A DNA stretch of 64,000 bases from Acidobacteriota bacterium. GTDB taxonomy: Bacteria; Acidobacteriota; Terriglobia; Terriglobales; Acidobacteriaceae. The notes under the pieces were generated by a model. It saw nothing but the letters and a program-made list of their open reading frames with translations, did no database searches and was not told the DNA's origin. The position numbers and the translations under genes are program-made. Position 1 is the stretch's first letter, and every line of letters begins with the position of its first letter. Positions 51,997 to 59,958 of the stretch are shown piece by piece. The stretch covers positions 1 to 64,000 of the forward strand of contig JAJYSV010000005.1 of NCBI GenBank assembly GCA_021793405.1. The letters run 5' to 3'.

Positions 51997-52284
51997 ATGA
52001 AACCAGTCGATCCAAGCCCAGACTCAACGTCTGAAGACACAGACGGCGTCCTCGCTCCGACGACCGTAAGCCACTGCCTCACGCTGAATGAGGCGCAAAT
52101 GCTGGTCAGCCTTCTGGCGTCCTTCGGTATCGAAGCGCGGATCGAAGGCGAAAATTATTTTCGGATGCTGGGCAGTATGGTGCCAGGAATTGACGGGATC
52201 AGAGTGCAGGTGAGGCAAGTGGATGCGGAGGCAGCGCTGGAGATTTTGAACCAGGGCTCGGAACAGATGACAATGGAAGAGTAG
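51997..52284 (+). CDS. DUF2007-type small protein inside the queuosine cluster
   Basis: 95 residues resembling DUF2007 (putative prokaryotic signal-transducing proteins): LNEAQMLVSLLASFGIEARIEGENYF followed by a hydrophobic-glycine turn and IRVQVRQVDAEAALEIL. A disordered N-terminus of about 25 residues precedes it. No catalytic motif is visible. It starts at ATG 51997, and 28 bases separate its stop from queC, so it is probably translated from the queC message. Function unknown. Confidence 0.7.
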   Translation: MKPVDPSPDSTSEDTDGVLAPTTVSHCLTLNEAQMLVSLLASFGIEARIEGENYFRMLGSMVPGIDGIRVQVRQVDAEAALEILNQGSEQMTMEE

Positions 52285-52312
52285 AAATGTTCCTTTCGAT
52301 GAATAGAAGACC

Positions 52313-53020
52313 ATGTCGATGAATGATGAGAGCGTCATATTTGCCCGTCCGCGCGCCGTTGTTTCGCTCTCCGGGGGCATGGATTCCGCTGTCTGCCTTG
52401 CGCTGGCCGCGCGCGACTATGATGTGTACGCTCTTCATTTTGGCTATGGGCAGCGCACAGAGAAGCGAGAGCTGGCCAGCGCCCGGGCGGTCGCGGAACA
52501 TATTGGAGCTCGACAATTTCTCCCGCTGAAGTTGGAACTCTTTCGCCAGATTGGCGGCTCGGCGCTGACAGATCCGAACATTGCTGTGCCCAGTGCTCCC
52601 GCCACTAGAAAGATTGGCGAAGAAATTCCTGTCACCTATGTTCCGTTTCGCAATGCGCATTTTCTATCCGCTGCGGTCAGTTGGGCGGAGGTTCTGGGTG
52701 CGAAAATAATCTTTATCGGCGCGGTGGAGCAGGACAGTTCCGGATACCCCGATTGCCGGCCTGCCTACTATGCCGCCTTCAATCAGGTGATTCGAACCGG
52801 AACGAGGGAAGGCGAAATTGAGATACTGACTCCGCTGATTCATCTGAAAAAAAGTGAAATCATCCGGCTTGGCATCGAATTGAATGTCCCATTTCATCTC
52901 ACCTGGTCCTGTTATTCCGGCGAGGACCGCGCCTGCGGAATCTGCGATAGTTGTGTCCTGCGCCTGCGCGCCTTTCTAGAGGCGGACGCCACCGATCCAA
53001 TCCACTATGCGAGAGACTAA
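52313..53020 (+). CDS. queC: 7-cyano-7-deazaguanine synthase
   Basis: ATP-dependent conversion of 7-carboxy-7-deazaguanine to preQ0. 235 residues with the PP-loop SGGMDS at 20-25, ALHFGYGQRTEKREL, VPFRNAHFLSAA, and the zinc ligands Cys200, Cys208, Cys211 and Cys214 in the C-terminal CYSGEDRACGICDSC block. ATG 52313 is used; ATG 52319 is two codons later. Together with queD, queE and queA the window covers four pathway enzymes; folE, queF and tgt were not found. Confidence 0.96.
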   Translation: MSMNDESVIFARPRAVVSLSGGMDSAVCLALAARDYDVYALHFGYGQRTEKRELASARAVAEHIGARQFLPLKLELFRQIGGSALTDPNIAVPSAPATRKIGEEIPVTYVPFRNAHFLSAAVSWAEVLGAKIIFIGAVEQDSSGYPDCRPAYYAAFNQVIRTGTREGEIEILTPLIHLKKSEIIRLGIELNVPFHLTWSCYSGEDRACGICDSCVLRLRAFLEADATDPIHYARD

Positions 53021-53309
53021 ATAAAAAAAGGGAGTTCGTTGGAGTGTGAGCCGCAAACTTCGCGCCTGCGTTTCCTCCCACAACGGCGGCTCGTGGTGAT
53101 GCTGGACAACCAAGCCATCCGTTCATGGATCGACTCGAATCATGCAATCTCCGTGACGCATACCCGCGCATGCAAATTTCAGGGATCGAGAAAGTTGGGG
53201 GGGCCAGATGCGTCTTTCCGCTGTTTGGCCTTAGAATGGCTTTGGAGCATGGGTGTAGCGGCGCTGAGTGAAAATCAACGTGTCGAGAACGTATCGAGGA
53301 GACTGGGAA

Positions 53310-54530
53310 ATGAAAAAGGTAGTGATCGCTTTCTTTTCAAGGTCCGCAAAAATGTCTGCGGCAATTTCCGCACTATCGTACGGAACAATGTGTGCTGCCC
53401 TGTGCATCACTGTAGGCAGTTGGATGGGTACAGCGTCAACCTGGGCACAGGCCACTTCAGGCGCCCCCGCAGCATCCACGGCTCCGGCGGCTTCGGCAGA
53501 AACCACAGCGAAGATTCATGGTCACGCTCAGGACCCTTTGGCGCAACCCGTGCCGAACACAAAGGTAGAAATCACTACCGACGGGAAAACGCCTCTTTTC
53601 ACATTCACGACCAATGACTATGGCGACTATCAGGGAGCCGGAATCACTCCGGGCACGTACACTGTGGTTCTGTTTGGAAAGATCGTTGGTCCGGACGGTA
53701 AGCCGGCGCAAGGCATCGTCGATTTTCAGCGAGATATCAAACTTATAGCCGGCCAGGACACCCAGGTCGATTTCGATATGACCCGCGAGGAGTATGTTTC
53801 CAAGCTGCCGCCCGATGTGCAGAAACACATCGCCGAATTGCGCAAGGCCAATGCCTCGGCGGAGGCGGCAAATACCCAGATCAAGAATGTGAACAAGCTC
53901 ATCATCGACGCCCGTACCGCGCGTAAGGCAGGGAATTTCGATCAGGCCATTGCCCTCGACACTCAAGCCACCCAGGGGAAACCTGATTCTGGCCTCACAT
54001 GGTACGAACTGGGCGATAGTTATCTAGCCGCTAAGAAATACCCCGAAGCCGCTACAAACTACCAAAAGGCCTTGACCCTGTTGTCCGCCGAGAAATCTCC
54101 GAAACCGGATGTCATCGCCGCCGCGGACAATAATCTCGGAGAAGCGCTGGCGGATTCCGGCAAAGTCAGCGATGCCGTTGCAGCCTACGAGGCGGCCGCC
54201 AAGGCCGATCCAACTCAGGCAGGCATGTACTACACAAATGAAGCCGTCGTCCTATTTAAGACCGGACAAGGCGATGGCGCGGGGGCAGCGGCGGAGAAAG
54301 CCATCGCGGCGGACCCAACCAAGCCGATCCCTTACTACATTAGAGGTTGGGCCTTGGTGCAACATGCGACCATTGATCCCAAGACGAATAAGATTGTGCT
54401 GCCAGCTGGTTGCGCCGATGCCTATCGCAAGTTCCTGGACATGTCCCCCACGGGACCGCTCGCAGACGACGCGCGCAATATCCTGGCGCAGGCGGGCGAG
54501 ACAGTCCATGGGTCGTATAAAAAGCATTGA
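53310..54530 (+). CDS. secreted protein with carboxypeptidase-like regulatory domain and TPRs
   Basis: 406 residues. Signal peptide to about residue 48 (STWAQ), then an Ala/Ser/Thr/Pro linker, a carboxypeptidase regulatory-like beta-sandwich (IHGHAQDPLAQPVPNTKVEITTD ... GTYTVVLFG), a helical linker and four to five TPR units (residues about 195-380). Likely periplasmic or outer-membrane-associated; no enzyme motif. Start ATG 53310 with AGGAGACTGGGA upstream. 289 bases precede it without a gene, and a strong terminator follows. Confidence 0.75.
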   Translation: MKKVVIAFFSRSAKMSAAISALSYGTMCAALCITVGSWMGTASTWAQATSGAPAASTAPAASAETTAKIHGHAQDPLAQPVPNTKVEITTDGKTPLFTFTTNDYGDYQGAGITPGTYTVVLFGKIVGPDGKPAQGIVDFQRDIKLIAGQDTQVDFDMTREEYVSKLPPDVQKHIAELRKANASAEAANTQIKNVNKLIIDARTARKAGNFDQAIALDTQATQGKPDSGLTWYELGDSYLAAKKYPEAATNYQKALTLLSAEKSPKPDVIAAADNNLGEALADSGKVSDAVAAYEAAAKADPTQAGMYYTNEAVVLFKTGQGDGAGAAAEKAIAADPTKPIPYYIRGWALVQHATIDPKTNKIVLPAGCADAYRKFLDMSPTGPLADDARNILAQAGETVHGSYKKH

Positions 54531-54565
54531 TCGCACAGATCGTTCATGCAACAGGACACGTAAAG

Positions 54566-54606
54566 AAGCGGCGCCCGCCTGTACGTGGGTGCCGCTTGTA
54601 CTTTTT
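54566..54606 (+). terminator. rho-independent terminator
   Basis: Eleven-pair stem AAGCGGCGCCC (54566-54576) with GGGTGCCGCTT (54587-54597), one G-U pair, ten-base loop, then TTTTT at 54602-54606. It follows the TPR gene by 36 bases and separates it from moeA. Confidence 0.75.
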
Positions 54607-54725
54607 GGGACGGTTTTCCTGTTGCATAATGGCTCGATGATCGACTTTTCCTCTGCAATCCCGCCGAGAGACCGTCGCTCTCAACTTCGCTGACGGCAAT
54701 TCCGCTTTCGCCAGAGGCAACCTAA

Positions 54726-56102
54726 GTGACGAAAAACCTATCGCGGTTCGATACTTCATCGCGCGAGATGGTCGCTCCCATTTCGTTCGCCGAGGCATGT
54801 TCCCTCGTCGCAGCACAATCCACGGCCATTCTTTCCACCAATGCATTGAAATCGCGGCGGTGCGATCTTCTCCGGGCGCTTGGCCGCGTACTGGCTGCGC
54901 CTACACTCGCGGACCGCGATCAGCCGCCGTTTCCTCGCGTTACCCGGGACGGTTTCGCTGTGCGCGCACAGGATCTGGTTAGCGGTACCTCTTTGCGAGT
55001 AGTGAGCCAGCTGCGCGCAGGGGAACCATGGCCCTCCGGAAATCCGCCGCTCGCCCCCGGGGAAGCTATCGAAATCATGACAGGTGCCGCTCTGCCGCCT
55101 GGAGCCGACGCGGTATTGATGGTCGAACATGCACAGGAAACCTTGGCCGGATCGATGGACGACAGCAGCGTTGAGGCGCCCCTAGTCCGTCATGTGACGC
55201 CCCACACCGGACGAACCCTCATAGCCGGAGAGAATGTCGTTCCCTGCGGCAGCGAAGCTCGTTGTGGAGAGGTTTTGCTGCCGCAGGGAACGCGACTCGG
55301 CCCGGAGCAAATCGCGCTGGCCGCATCCTGCGGCCTTCTCTCCGTTCCGGTCTTCCCGCAGCCGAGAGTCGCGATTCTCGCTACAGGAGACGAACTGGTA
55401 GAGCCATCTCTACCGTGGCCTGGTTTCGAGCTTCCCGCGAATCAAGAGAAAACGCCCATCCAGTCCCATCAGATTTATGACTCGAACAGCTTTGCGCTTT
55501 CCACGCTGGTCCGCCACGCTGGGGCCCTTCCTTTGCGTCAACGTCCAGCGCTCGATCAGCCCGACGACCTTGCTGCCTGTATCCACCAAGGGCTAGATGC
55601 AGCGCCCCTGCTGCTACTGACGGGGGGCGTCTCCATGGGAAAATTCGATCTGGTGGAGGATGTACTCGCCACCATGGGTGCGGAGTTTTTCTTTACCGGT
55701 GTGAAGATGCAGCCTGGCAAACCTGTTATCTTTGGGCGCATCCCTGCGACAGCGACCCGCGCGGCGCGATACTTCTTCGGGCTTCCCGGCAATCCAGTTT
55801 CCGCCATGGTTACATTCCGTGTCTTTGTCCAACCCATATTGGCAGCGCTGTCCGGGGAACAATGCTGGCAACCGAACGTGGCTCTGGCAAAGCTTGCAGC
55901 CGACCTGGCAATGAAGCCTGGTCTTACCCGCTTTCTTCCCGCCCATCTGGACACCTCGCAACCGGTCGCGACCGTAACCACTGTCCGGACCCAGGGTTCT
56001 GGTGACCTCGCCGCGAACGCGCGCGCAAACTGTTACTTGATCGTCCCCGAGGATCGCGATGTTCTCGTGGCAGACCAGATCGTGCAAGTGCTTCTGCGCT
56101 AG
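54726..56102 (+). CDS. moeA: molybdopterin molybdenumtransferase
   Basis: Inserts molybdate into adenylylated molybdopterin. 458 residues with RDQPPFPRVTRDGFAVRA, EIMTGAALPPGADAVLMVEH, the ATGDEL motif of the MoaB-like domain, LTGGVSMGKFDLV and FGLPGNPVSAMV. The start is taken at GTG 54726 with AGAGG eight bases upstream; ATG 54768 (MVAPISFAEA) also fits the family. It opens the pair moeA-moaC; no moaA, moaD or moaE is seen. Confidence 0.94.
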   Translation: MTKNLSRFDTSSREMVAPISFAEACSLVAAQSTAILSTNALKSRRCDLLRALGRVLAAPTLADRDQPPFPRVTRDGFAVRAQDLVSGTSLRVVSQLRAGEPWPSGNPPLAPGEAIEIMTGAALPPGADAVLMVEHAQETLAGSMDDSSVEAPLVRHVTPHTGRTLIAGENVVPCGSEARCGEVLLPQGTRLGPEQIALAASCGLLSVPVFPQPRVAILATGDELVEPSLPWPGFELPANQEKTPIQSHQIYDSNSFALSTLVRHAGALPLRQRPALDQPDDLAACIHQGLDAAPLLLLTGGVSMGKFDLVEDVLATMGAEFFFTGVKMQPGKPVIFGRIPATATRAARYFFGLPGNPVSAMVTFRVFVQPILAALSGEQCWQPNVALAKLAADLAMKPGLTRFLPAHLDTSQPVATVTTVRTQGSGDLAANARANCYLIVPEDRDVLVADQIVQVLLR

Positions 56103-56124
56103 ATCTCCTGCTACGCTGTTGGTC

Positions 56125-56589
56125 ATGAGCAAGCTTACCCATTACGACTCTGCAGGACATGCGCGCATGGTGGACATCGGCGCAAAACCGATCACGCAGC
56201 GCAGCGCGGAAGCAACAGCCTTGGTCCAGCTTTCCGCTGCAGTGCTGGCCGCGCTGCCCGATAATCCCAAAGGCAACCCGTTGGAAGTTGCGCGGTTCGC
56301 CGGCATCCAGGCCGCGAAACGCACCGCCGATCTCATCCCGATGTGCCATCCGCTACCCCTCACCTTCGTGGACGTCACTACGGAGGTCCAATCCAAAGGC
56401 GTCTTCATCCGCGCCACGGCGACAACCGAAGGTCGCACCGGAGTGGAAATGGAGGCCATGATGGCAGCCTCAGTTGCCGCTTTGACCATCTATGACATGT
56501 GTAAGGCCATGGACAAGGGCATCGTCATCCGTGAGATTGCGCTGGTGCGCAAGTCTGGAGGCAAGAGCGGCGACTACCGTCGGACTTAA
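56125..56589 (+). CDS. moaC: cyclic pyranopterin monophosphate synthase
   Basis: Forms the cyclic pyranopterin precursor of molybdopterin from the MoaA product. 154 residues with KRTADLIPMCHPLPLT and TEGRTGVEMEAM, the active-site signatures, and DMCKAMDKG. ATG 56125 gives the family start MSKLTHYDSAGHARMVDIG, 22 bases after moeA. Confidence 0.96.
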   Translation: MSKLTHYDSAGHARMVDIGAKPITQRSAEATALVQLSAAVLAALPDNPKGNPLEVARFAGIQAAKRTADLIPMCHPLPLTFVDVTTEVQSKGVFIRATATTEGRTGVEMEAMMAASVAALTIYDMCKAMDKGIVIREIALVRKSGGKSGDYRRT

Positions 56590-56660
56590 CCCAAAGATCG
56601 GTAAGGTCGCACTTTCCTCTGCATCCTCTGTCCATGCAACCTTGAATGTATGGAGAAAGA

Positions 56661-57845
56661 ATGCGCGAAGACTTGTCCCTGATTGTTCTTGCCTCGTCAA
56701 CAAAATTACTGCCGCTGATCGAGCGCCATGCTCACCGGCTAGTCCTTGGCTCCTTTGTTTTCAGCGGTGCGTTGCTGGCTAGTTCTGCCATCTACTGGAT
56801 CGTCTTTCGGTTGATCCTGAAAAAGACCCGATCGGCAGCCCACCACAGTGCTTTCCGACGCTTTCGCAAGCCAGCTTTCTGGCTTTTTTTGATTGCCGCA
56901 GCGATGCTGGCCATCCCGGCATTTGGCATCTCCAATTACGCTGAGGACACCATCGAGCATGTCCTGCACATTACTTTCATCGTGTGCCTCACCTGGCTGC
57001 TCATCTGCGCCGTGTACGCCGTGGAGGATATTCTGCTGCGCCGTTACGACATCAGTGCGGCTGACAATCTGCGCGCCCGCAGCGTGCGCACGCAGATGGC
57101 GGTCTTGCGGCGCCTGGTCATCGGGTTCATTGGGGTTCTGGGTGTTGGGTTGGTTCTTTATACCTTCAATCACACACGGTTATGGCAAGCCGGCGCGGGG
57201 TTGCTGGCCTCCGCTGGGCTGGCCTCGCTGGCTCTGGCCGTGGCCGCCAAGTCCACCGTCTCGAATCTCCTGGCCGGTATCCAGATCGCTTTCACTGAAC
57301 CGATCCGCCTGGATGACGTCGTGATCGTAGACGGTCAATGGGGGCGGATTGAAGAGATCACATCCGCCTATGTGGTGGTGTGTATCTGGAATCTGCAACG
57401 CCTCATCGTGCCGCTTAATTACTTCATCGAGCACCCATTTCAGAACTGGACCCGCACTTCCGCCAACCTGATGGGGACTTTCTATCTCTATGCCGACTAC
57501 ACCTGCCCGATCGCGCCCTTGCGGGAGGAATTGACCCGCATTCTGAAGACTACGAACCTCTGGGATGGCAAGGTAGATGTTTTGCAGGTGACGGAATTTA
57601 CTCCGCAGGCCATGCAGATTCGCGCGTTGATGAGCGCCGACGACTCCGGCAGGCTATGGGATCTGCGCTGTTATGTTCGCGAACAGATGATCGCCTTCCT
57701 GCAGAAGAATTATCCGGAATGCCTGCCGAAGCAGCGCATCGCAGAACTGCAGAACGCCCCCTGGGAGCAGGTGAACGAACATCTTCAGCCCTCGTCGGAA
57801 CCGGGAACTGCGCAGAACGTATTTGGCGATCGAGACGTTGGCTAG
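56661..57845 (+). CDS. MscS-family mechanosensitive ion channel
   Basis: 394 residues: four hydrophobic segments in residues 20-180, then the MscS pore helix AGAGLLASAGLASLALAVAAKS with the Ala/Gly packing pattern and the beta domain NLLAGIQIAFTEPIRLDDVVIVDGQWGRIEEITSAYVVV. The C-terminal cytoplasmic part is 140 residues. These channels open on membrane tension to release solutes after osmotic downshift. ATG 56661 is preferred because GGAGA lies just upstream; ATG 56646 is in frame. Its stop overlaps the convergent SdpI-like gene by four bases. Confidence 0.88.
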   Translation: MREDLSLIVLASSTKLLPLIERHAHRLVLGSFVFSGALLASSAIYWIVFRLILKKTRSAAHHSAFRRFRKPAFWLFLIAAAMLAIPAFGISNYAEDTIEHVLHITFIVCLTWLLICAVYAVEDILLRRYDISAADNLRARSVRTQMAVLRRLVIGFIGVLGVGLVLYTFNHTRLWQAGAGLLASAGLASLALAVAAKSTVSNLLAGIQIAFTEPIRLDDVVIVDGQWGRIEEITSAYVVVCIWNLQRLIVPLNYFIEHPFQNWTRTSANLMGTFYLYADYTCPIAPLREELTRILKTTNLWDGKVDVLQVTEFTPQAMQIRALMSADDSGRLWDLRCYVREQMIAFLQKNYPECLPKQRIAELQNAPWEQVNEHLQPSSEPGTAQNVFGDRDVG

Positions 57846-58168
57846 CGGCGCGCGCCACGCGCCATGACAATGCGGAACGTTGTCCACGCATTTGCAATGA
57901 TGAGTGCGCTGATCTGAATCAGCACCGCCGTGAGGTGCCCGGCCCGCGTGTGCCGCAAAACGGGAACGGCAAACTCGAGCCCGACGCAGAAGCCCATCGC
58001 AACTAGGATTGAAATTCCTGCGATGCGATTGGCGCGATACCAGACAGCGCGATTTCCACGCGTCCGATCATTTCGAAATCCATAGACGGAGTTTGGCCCA
58101 ACCCATCCGAAAACGAGCGGCAGCGCATAGAGGGTCGCAAGAATTGGAAATGCCACAAGAAGAAACAT
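57842..58168 (-). CDS. SdpI-like small membrane protein
   Basis: 108 residues with three membrane helices and the SdpI-family motif YGFRNDRT...VWYRANRIAG between TM1 and TM2. B. subtilis SdpI gives immunity to a toxin, but most members of the family have no known role and no toxin gene is visible here. ATG 58168; no clear Shine-Dalgarno. Confidence 0.7.
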   Translation of the reverse strand: MFLLVAFPILATLYALPLVFGWVGPNSVYGFRNDRTRGNRAVWYRANRIAGISILVAMGFCVGLEFAVPVLRHTRAGHLTAVLIQISALIIANAWTTFRIVMARGARR

Positions 58169-58195
58169 AGATTACTGTTTAGACGGCCCTACAAA

Positions 58196-58231
58196 CGAAA
58201 AGACCGCCCGGCAACAGGGCGGCCTTTTCTT
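58196..58231. terminator. bidirectional hairpin terminator
   Basis: ACCGCCC (58203-58209) pairs with GGGCGG (58217-58222), extended by A-T pairs around one mismatch, with a seven-base loop; A-rich on the left and TTTTCTT on the right. It can terminate on either strand. On the minus strand it lies between the DUF6599 gene and the SdpI-like gene. Confidence 0.6.
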
Positions 58232-58710
58232 CAAGGGAGAATAGTTCCAACGGAGGCAAAGCCATTAGAACTTTCTGGCGTCATACTATGGGCCGTACCA
58301 AAGGGTGTCAAGGCATTTCAGGCTCAAATTTGACGACAAAATAAAGTATTTATTCTCAGTAGTTTAGCAAAAACTGCCAAAAGGTCTTCCTGTCGCAGTT
58401 TTCTCTATATTTTCGCTATCCAGGTCCGCAGGAATCAGCTAAGTATTTGATTCCATATGTTTTATCTGTTAAATGCACTGATTCCGGGTCATTAGCCCGT
58501 CAGCGCGCAGGCAACCCCGTGGGCGACATGAAGCAATGCCAATCCGAACGCTACCGAGGGGCATCGCTCTTTCCAAAAATGCATTGCGCGGAAACAATGC
58601 GATGCGATGTCATGCACGCGCGAGCGGACCAATTTTCCATAGCCTGTCATCCAGGTGCGCACGTCAGAAAAAATTTCATCACGCCACTTCCCATCCCGTG
58701 CTGCGTCGGT
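58232..58710. other. 479-base gene-free, AT-rich stretch with several inverted repeats
   Basis: No gene I can support. The part 58320-58480 is clearly AT-richer than the rest of the window. Inverted repeats: AAAACTGC (58370-58377) with GCAGTTTT (58395-58402), ending in T's; GGAATCA (58431-58437) with TGATTCC (58448-58454); GCATTG with CAATGC (58581-58600). It may be a long 3' region of the alaS-amidase-DUF6599 run, an unannotated RNA, or decayed sequence. Confidence 0.4.
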
Positions 58711-59928
58711 TCAACTCTTCAAATTCAGCCGGATGAATTCCGAGGAATCATCTTCGGGCAATCCGGATTTGTTCCGTTTCCTTTGCAACGCAACGCGGCC
58801 GGCGCCCAGGGAGACTCCCAGAACAATGGCGATCAGCGCGAAAATTCCGACCAGGAAGGCGACATCCAGAATGATTTGCGCCACCATTTTCGGATCGGAG
58901 AAATGTTGTGCGTGATTGCTGAGCGTCACGCTTACCTCGTAATGCACGCGTTGCAACAACTCCTGCGCGGCGCCCCCGGAAAGACTGCCTGAAGTCACGA
59001 TCACCAGCGGACCGGAGCGACGCGTCTGGATCGCCGCTGGATTGCTGTCGGTAAGTGCAGGGGTCCATGGATTCTGCTGGCTGCCATGGCTGGAGAAATA
59101 CGCTTGAATCGCGCGTTCCTGTTCCACCGCGATGTCCGAATCCGGATAGTTGATCACGGTGAGCGTGCCGGTGCCTCCCAGCGCGTTGTACTGGGCCGTG
59201 ACCACTTCCGCACTGCGGTCAAAGTCTACCAGTGCGGAGGGCAGCACGCCGCCGCTCATCCGATAGGCTTGCGGGCCAATCGCATATTGCACCGTCATCG
59301 GTTCCAGGTGGAGTGCCGGTAGATAGTTGGGTAGATTCGGCGGCGTTCCTTGAGTGCCCAGCGCTTTGGGAAGCTGGGTAGCCAGGTCGCGCAGTTCTGC
59401 GGCGGACATGGGTGTGATGTGACTGAATTTTGCATCGACGAGAACCGCCCCGTTCCAGAACAGCACGCGTGTGCCATCGAATGCTGCGCCAGCGCCAATC
59501 TGCGCCTCGGACATCGTGGGCCGACGATAGAACGTAAACGCTCCGTACGCGCCGGTGGCGTCGTCGAATTCCATCGCCCTTACGACGAGCTTGCCATCGT
59601 CGCGCGTGTAGTTCGCCGTCTCATATCGCTTGAAACCGTATTCCCGCAGCGGTGCGGCATCGCTGGCATCCGCGTCCGACGGGCTCGCCGACTGCGGCGA
59701 TGGGCCCGTCAGCTGCCACCCGTCAAATGTTTCCGGCAGCAAGGGCTGGGATGCATTGGCAGTTGCTGCGCCCGATGAATTTGCCGCCGAAGAGTGTACG
59801 GCAGCTGTGGGTGCGGCTGATTTCGCAGAATGGCTTCCGGCGCTCGATTGCGCGGCAGCAGAAAAAATCGTCAAAGTGACGATAAGAAAAGCAAAAAACG
59901 GGCGAGATGCAGACGAAGGCAGGAGCAT
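58711..59928 (-). CDS. secreted/membrane DUF6599-type protein
   Basis: 405 residues. A signal peptide (ends SAAAQSS), a low-complexity Ala/Ser linker to about 65, a globular region to about 340 that matches the DUF6599 type (LPETFDGWQLTG, YGFKRYETANYTRDDGKLVVRAMEFDDATGAYGAFTFYRRP), then a C-terminal membrane helix (VAFLVGIFALIAIVLGVSL) and a basic tail. Function unknown; the family appears mainly in Acidobacteriota. It begins 30 bases after the amidase gene and is probably co-transcribed with it. Confidence 0.7.
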   Translation of the reverse strand: MLLPSSASRPFFAFLIVTLTIFSAAAQSSAGSHSAKSAAPTAAVHSSAANSSGAATANASQPLLPETFDGWQLTGPSPQSASPSDADASDAAPLREYGFKRYETANYTRDDGKLVVRAMEFDDATGAYGAFTFYRRPTMSEAQIGAGAAFDGTRVLFWNGAVLVDAKFSHITPMSAAELRDLATQLPKALGTQGTPPNLPNYLPALHLEPMTVQYAIGPQAYRMSGGVLPSALVDFDRSAEVVTAQYNALGGTGTLTVINYPDSDIAVEQERAIQAYFSSHGSQQNPWTPALTDSNPAAIQTRRSGPLVIVTSGSLSGGAAQELLQRVHYEVSVTLSNHAQHFSDPKMVAQIILDVAFLVGIFALIAIVLGVSLGAGRVALQRKRNKSGLPEDDSSEFIRLNLKS

Positions 59929-59958
59929 AGTTCCGAACTCAGACTACCATTCGTGCCG

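Noticed and set aside
53039-53617. 192-codon plus-strand frame before and into the secreted TPR gene
   Set aside because: It overlaps the TPR protein's signal peptide and domain in another frame; the TPR start has a strong Shine-Dalgarno and the competing frame has none of note.
58447-58992. 181-codon plus-strand frame over the gene-free stretch and the end of the DUF6599 gene
   Set aside because: Its second half is antisense to DUF6599, and the first half has no good ribosome site or recognisable motif.
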